Source: CALARM01 sp964431735 (GTDB lineage Bacteria > Vulcanimicrobiota > SpSt-956 > JAKJGF01). Taken from it: DNA of 35,965 nucleotides. Under the pieces are notes generated by a model, which was not told the DNA's origin, made no database searches, and was given only the letters and a program-made list of their open reading frames with translations. Of the stretch, positions 32,461-35,965 are shown piece by piece. Positions within the stretch are counted from its first letter, which is position 1. Each line of letters starts with the position of its first letter. Made by a program: the position numbers and the translations under genes. The stretch is taken from assembly GCA_964431735.1 (NCBI GenBank), contig CAYSLJ010000070.1, positions 1-35,965 of the forward strand, given 5' to 3'.

Positions 32461-33981
32461 TTATTGAAGCATTGTTTTAACAATTTCTTTCATTTTCCCT
32501 GCCGTCATTCCGTCAGAAGCATGTAAAACCGCTTCGTCTCCGAGTTTATCCAGCATAGAAAGAGTATTTTCAAACTGTTTCTCTGCATCTTTCTGTTTCC
32601 CCTGTTGCAGATAGAGATTCCCCAGTAAAAAATAAGGAAGGATAAAATTGTCATCAATGTATATGGCTTTTTTAAGCGATATAATGGCTTCTTCAATCTT
32701 ATTCTCTTCCTGCAGTATTGTAGACATGAGATAATAATAATATTTATCTGTCTTTTTATATTCTATTGCTTTTTTGCACCACTCTTCTGCAGGAGCGTAT
32801 TTTTTTTGATTACTGTAGGATTTTGCCAGAATTATCATAGAGTCGGTATGAGATGATGATATATGGCCTCTACTGAAAAAATCTTCCAGCATCTGAGAAA
32901 CCTCTCTGTAATGACCCTGTTCGTAAAGCTTTAATGATAATTCATATATATCATGTTCATGAACCGGTTTCTCTTTAAATTGTTCTGTACCGGTCAGTTC
33001 TGAAGCAGGTACCGAAGCAGTCTGTTCAAAAGAACAGGAAGAAAATACAGAGTCGTCAGAAATTTCCGGCTCAATCCGTTCACAGGGAAAAGAATAATCT
33101 TCCGTCCCAGACAGTGTCCGCACTTCATCTGTATTTATATAAAAAGTCTTATTATATATATCTTTTTTATATAATATGGCATGGCGGAAATTGACGGGAA
33201 CAAATTTCGATCCTTCAAGACATAATGTTTCCGAAGGGCTTATAAAGAACCATCCTTTATCTGAAAGAGCATCATAAAAACGATTTATGATTTTCTGCCT
33301 TACTTCATGAGAAAAATACATAAGAACATTACGGCAGAATATTATATCCGTATTATGCAACATGGCGGGATAAATATCTTCTGCCAGATTGAGCCAGGAA
33401 AATATAACAGTTTCTTTTATATCACTTTTTATGGAAAAACTATGGTCATCTATTTTATCAAAATATTTATCTTTAAACGACGGAGGCGTTTCCCGGAATG
33501 ACCAGTCCGTATAAATTCCTCTTCTGGCTTTTTCCAGTGAAACAGCGTTAATATCAGTTCCCATAATCTTTATATTCCATTCTCTTATATGTGAAAATAT
33601 CTTATGGATACATATTGCAATGGAATAAGGTTCTTCTCCTGTACTGCATCCTGCGCTCCATATCTTTAAATGTTTCCCTGTCTTTTCTCCTGCTTCTATC
33701 AGTGACGGTAAAATGTTTTCTTCTAAAACATCAAATATTCTTCTGTCCCGGAAAAAATAAGTTTCTCCTACAGTAAGGTTTTCCACGAATAATCTCAAAT
33801 CTTTTTCAGGTGATGACAGCAACGAGTTTATACATAAAGTCGGGTCTGTGACATTAATAGTTTTTGCATGTGAAATAACAGCTCTTTCCAGATCCTTCCA
33901 TTTACTTTCCGGGAAACAGAGACCGGTCTTTTTATTAATAAAGTCACTCAATCTTCCGAGCAGATGTTCCGGAATATTCAT
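32461..33981 (-). CDS. Receptor methyltransferase CheR with C-terminal TPRs (WspC-like)
   Basis: This 506-residue protein methylates MCP glutamates from SAM. The CheR N-domain (DFINKKTGLCFPESK) and catalytic domain have TVGETYFFRD (70-79), WSAGCSTGEEPYSIA (108-122, SAM site) and FCRNVLMYF. After ~285 a variable linker leads to three or four TPRs (~345-490: YELSLKLYEQGHYREVSQML, YYYLMSTILQEENKIEEAI). CheR plus TPR is the WspC/FrzF form. The TPRs probably replace the pentapeptide tether for receptor binding. Its 5' end overlaps the upstream cheW by 38 bp. Confidence 0.95.
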   Translation of the reverse strand: MNIPEHLLGRLSDFINKKTGLCFPESKWKDLERAVISHAKTINVTDPTLCINSLLSSPEKDLRLFVENLTVGETYFFRDRRIFDVLEENILPSLIEAGEKTGKHLKIWSAGCSTGEEPYSIAICIHKIFSHIREWNIKIMGTDINAVSLEKARRGIYTDWSFRETPPSFKDKYFDKIDDHSFSIKSDIKETVIFSWLNLAEDIYPAMLHNTDIIFCRNVLMYFSHEVRQKIINRFYDALSDKGWFFISPSETLCLEGSKFVPVNFRHAILYKKDIYNKTFYINTDEVRTLSGTEDYSFPCERIEPEISDDSVFSSCSFEQTASVPASELTGTEQFKEKPVHEHDIYELSLKLYEQGHYREVSQMLEDFFSRGHISSSHTDSMIILAKSYSNQKKYAPAEEWCKKAIEYKKTDKYYYYLMSTILQEENKIEEAIISLKKAIYIDDNFILPYFLLGNLYLQQGKQKDAEKQFENTLSMLDKLGDEAVLHASDGMTAGKMKEIVKTMLQ

Positions 33982-34450
33982 ATTTTTCTCCTGTTATCTC
34001 AGCAAGTTGTGCTTCTTCCCCGGGGAAAAGAAACTCATCCAGATTATGTATGACTATTATATGGGACGATAATTTTATAACACCTTCAATATATTTCAAA
34101 TCAGGAAAAATACTGTCTTTCTTTTCTACATGTTCATCATCTATTTCCATAAGACCTGTAACTTCATCTACGGGAATTGACAGGATAAGCTTCTTTATTC
34201 TGGCAATGATCAGGTGATCACTTAATTCTATCTCCCTGTCAGGAAGACCAAATCTTTTACGTATGTTTATGACAGGTACAATAAGCGCTCCGATTTTAAT
34301 AATACCTTTCAATATGTCAGGCCCTTCCGGCAGAGGCGTAACATTTACGGCACGATATATTCTTTCTACTGCAGATACGGAGATGGCATATTTTTCTTTT
34401 TCAAGTATAAATATAAGATAATGATTGGATTTATCTTTAATTTTTTTCAC
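33944..34450 (-). CDS. CheW-like adaptor (WspB-like)
   Basis: This is a 168-residue single CheW domain: LIFILEKEKYAISVSAVERIYR, PEGPDILKGIIKIGALIVPVINIR, then the closing IIVIHNLDEFL. The start is GTG 34450, overlapping the upstream kinase gene by 14 bp. The end overlaps cheR by 38 bp, so it is tightly operonic. The short charged C-terminal tail is variable. Confidence 0.92.
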   Translation of the reverse strand: MKKIKDKSNHYLIFILEKEKYAISVSAVERIYRAVNVTPLPEGPDILKGIIKIGALIVPVINIRKRFGLPDREIELSDHLIIARIKKLILSIPVDEVTGLMEIDDEHVEKKDSIFPDLKYIEGVIKLSSHIIVIHNLDEFLFPGEEAQLAEITGEKYEYSGTSARKIE

Positions 34451-35741
34451 AGCTGTCGCTCACCACCATAACAGGCAGAGAAAAGTAAAAGGTCGAACCT
34501 TTATCTACAATGCTTTCAACCCATATTTTACCTCCATGTCCTTCCACTATTTTTTTAACAATGGCAAGGCCAAGGCCGGTACTCGATTCATCTCCTGTTG
34601 CCTGGACACTTGTTCTGCTGAAGGGTTTAAATAGCCTGGAAAATTCTCTTTCAGGTATCCCCTTACCTTCATCTTTTACAGCAATTAGAAGCTCCTCCGC
34701 CTTTTTTCTGATTGAAATTTCGACTTTACTTCCCGGGTAAGAGAATTTTACGGCATTACTGATTAAATTATTAAATACCTGCTCCAGTTTATGAATATCT
34801 ATCTTTACGTGAGGAATATCACTATCATGATTGAAGAGTATATTGATGCCTTTTTTTTCTGACAGAACACGGTTTATCGTAATATTATGTTCCACAAGAG
34901 ATATAAAATCAACATTACTGAGAGTCAGTTTCAGATTGCCCGATTCAATTATGGAAATATCAAGCAACTCATTTACCATATGAAGTAAAAATTCACTCGA
35001 TTCCCTGATAGTTCCTATAAAATCAGCATAAGTTTCATCTGCTTTAATTCTATCTTCTTCCAGCAAAAATTCACTGTAACTCAGGATTGCGCCGATAGGG
35101 TTCCTTAAATCATGGGCAGCCATACCCAGAAGGCGATTTTTATCTTCATTCAATCTATAAAGTTCTTTATTTCTGTCTTCCAGTTCACTCTTCATCCTTA
35201 TAAGTTCTCTGTTTGCTTCTTCCAGTTCCTGATTTTTGTTAATAGCATTTTCATAGGTGGAAAGGAGCAGATCTATTATCTGCATTCTGTCTGAACTGAT
35301 GACATATGTCTGGCCCATAAATGAAATTACAATTTCAGGCTTTTCAGGTAATGTTTTTCTTAACTCCATGTTAACCAGTATGTAATTGATACGGCCCAGA
35401 AGGAATTCTTCTCTGTATGGTTTTGTAATAAAGTTATCTGCTCTGCATTCAAGCCCTCTTATAATATCCTTCGGATCTGAAAGGGTTGTGAGGAGTATAA
35501 CAGGTGTATTTTTTAGAGTTTCATCCAATTTTATATGCCTGCATAATTCATAACCATCCATTTCAGGCATAACAATATCGGTAACAACTATATCAGGTTT
35601 TTCTTCTCTGACTTTTTCCAGTGCTTCTCTCCCGTTTCTGGCCAGAGAGACTTTATATCCGTTTTTTTGCAATATGAATTGAAGCTTTACTGCCTGGGTA
35701 AGGCTGTCTTCTGCTATTAAAATTTTGATGTCTTTATTCAT
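34437..35741 (-). CDS. Receiver-histidine kinase hybrid (REC-HisKA-HATPase), first gene of the chemosensory operon
   Basis: This is a 434-residue cytosolic protein. REC 1-120 has E11/D12, phosphoacceptor D55 (VVTDIVMPEMDG), T85 and K107. A coiled coil (~165-200, QELEEANRELIRMKSELEDR) leads to HisKA with H210 in MAAHDLRNP. The HATPase has N-box NNLISNAVKFS (324-334), G1 DEGKGIP (357-363) and G2 STGLGLAIV (387-395). It has no membrane segment or sensor, so CheA-REC is the natural input, with the kinase passing the signal on to an unknown regulator. SD AGAGGAG precedes ATG 35741. It occupies the place a WspR-type diguanylate cyclase would take. Confidence 0.95.
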   Translation of the reverse strand: MNKDIKILIAEDSLTQAVKLQFILQKNGYKVSLARNGREALEKVREEKPDIVVTDIVMPEMDGYELCRHIKLDETLKNTPVILLTTLSDPKDIIRGLECRADNFITKPYREEFLLGRINYILVNMELRKTLPEKPEIVISFMGQTYVISSDRMQIIDLLLSTYENAINKNQELEEANRELIRMKSELEDRNKELYRLNEDKNRLLGMAAHDLRNPIGAILSYSEFLLEEDRIKADETYADFIGTIRESSEFLLHMVNELLDISIIESGNLKLTLSNVDFISLVEHNITINRVLSEKKGINILFNHDSDIPHVKIDIHKLEQVFNNLISNAVKFSYPGSKVEISIRKKAEELLIAVKDEGKGIPEREFSRLFKPFSRTSVQATGDESSTGLGLAIVKKIVEGHGGKIWVESIVDKGSTFYFSLPVMVVSDSCEKN

Positions 35742-35763
35742 AAAATTCTCCTCTTTAATATTG

Positions 35764-35793
35764 TCGTGACGCGTGACGCGTGACGCGTGACGC
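35764..35793 (-). repeat. Heptad array (CGTGACG type) at the head of the chemosensory operon
   Basis: Four CGTGACG units (CGTCACG toward the gene) end 22 bases before ATG 35741. It is directly downstream of an extended -10 promoter. Confidence 0.92.
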
Positions 35794-35797
35794 GAGG

Positions 35798-35806
35798 ATT
35801 ATACCA
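35798..35806 (-). promoter_or_regulatory. Extended -10 promoter for the chemosensory operon
   Basis: The minus strand reads TGGTATAAT, matching TGnTATAAT, 4 bp ahead of the array. No good -35 is seen at 17 bp, which an extended -10 can tolerate. Transcription would start in or at the edge of the array. Confidence 0.5.
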
Positions 35807-35910
35807 TCTGACTATCAACTTCAGCACTGGAAATGATACCGGCAAAAATACCAGTTCAGTCTGAAAGTAATTTATTCCGAGAGTTTTTACTTTTATATAT
35901 TATCGGCTAT

Positions 35911-35965
35911 GTGACCGCTCCCACCGCCAAGCCCTATCGGCCTATGGCGGGGGCTTCTAGAGCTT
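35911..35965 (-). mobile_element. Right end of an IS200/IS605-type (TnpB) element, continuing beyond the window
   Basis: On the minus strand from the edge: AAGCTCTAG, GAAGCCCCCGCCATAGGCC, then GGCGGTGGGAGCGGTCAC. The GCCCCCGCCA/TGGCGGTGGG arms form a hairpin with a GC-rich loop, followed by GGTCAC. This matches the familiar layout after tnpB genes (AAGCCC..., hairpin, ...GGGxxxGTCAC), which is both the transposon's right end and the 3' end of its omega RNA. The boundary would be just after GTCAC, near 35911. The tnpB gene is outside the window. Confidence 0.55.

Noticed and set aside
7004..35793. Heptad arrays as CRISPR arrays
   Set aside because: Units are 7 bp, contiguous and without spacers, and no cas gene is present.
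1..35965. tRNA, rRNA or known riboswitch genes
   Set aside because: I saw no cloverleaf, rRNA core motif or known aptamer; gaps are short or filled with repeats.

Overview
The window reads as one stretch of an AT-rich bacterial chromosome (roughly 35-40% GC by eye), with dense genes mostly on the minus strand, good Shine-Dalgarno (SD) sequences and some TTG/GTG starts. The protein repertoire points to an uncultured, Gram-negative-like candidate-phylum lineage. It includes zinc-ribbon regulators, a Ser/Thr kinase fused to a pilin-like segment, TPR, HEAT and pentapeptide repeat proteins, Uma2, and a complex chemosensory operon. I cannot name the phylum from sequence alone.

Layout. (1) Positions 1-6828, minus strand: a type I restriction-modification locus, hsdM, a PD-(D/E)XK nuclease-like gene, small ORFs, hsdS and hsdR (cut by the left edge). 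(2) 7.2-11.2 kb, minus: a circularly permuted ATP-grasp enzyme, and an S9 prolyl-oligopeptidase-like gene translationally coupled to a HEAT-repeat gene. (3) 11.4-18.3 kb, mixed strands: a zinc-ribbon/TPR membrane protein, a pentapeptide-repeat protein, an 80-aa orphan, a secreted protein, a lone nucleoside-type ABC permease, the kinase-pseudopilin fusion and a double zf-TFIIB protein. (4) 18.5-21.1 kb, plus: an ABC-F ATPase behind a consensus promoter and a probable translational attenuator with a three-residue leader ORF, then a Uma2 protein. (5) 21.2-25.9 kb, minus: an anthrax-lethal-factor-like (ATLF/PPEP) metalloprotease homologue, a double zinc-ribbon protein and an M16 peptidase. (6) 26.0-35.7 kb, minus: a chemosensory operon in the order REC-histidine kinase, CheW, CheR-TPR, CheW, MCP, CheA-REC, CheB. 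Its component set matches Pseudomonas Wsp, with the GGDEF output replaced by a receiver-histidine kinase. (7) The last ~55 bases look like the right end of an IS200/IS605-type (TnpB) element.

The most unusual signal is not a gene. The gaps are filled with tandem 7-bp repeats of several related consensus types. Arrays of the CGTCACG/CGTTACG type sit just upstream of the SD of many genes, and the same orientation relative to the downstream gene holds for every array in the window. Where a promoter can be recognised, it lies upstream of the array, so the array is in the 5' untranslated RNA. A second class (GTGAGTA, GTGAAAA) starts at or next to the stop codon of the upstream gene and sometimes supplies the stop itself. 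At several gaps the classes are joined in a fixed order: stop, GTGAGTA array, GC-rich hairpin, GCATCAC array, spacer containing CCACC, GCGTCAC array, SD. This looks like a structured, gene-end-aware repeat system. A separate ~90-bp AT-rich repeat with an internal stem-loop occurs at 6.9, 7.1 and 16.2 kb.
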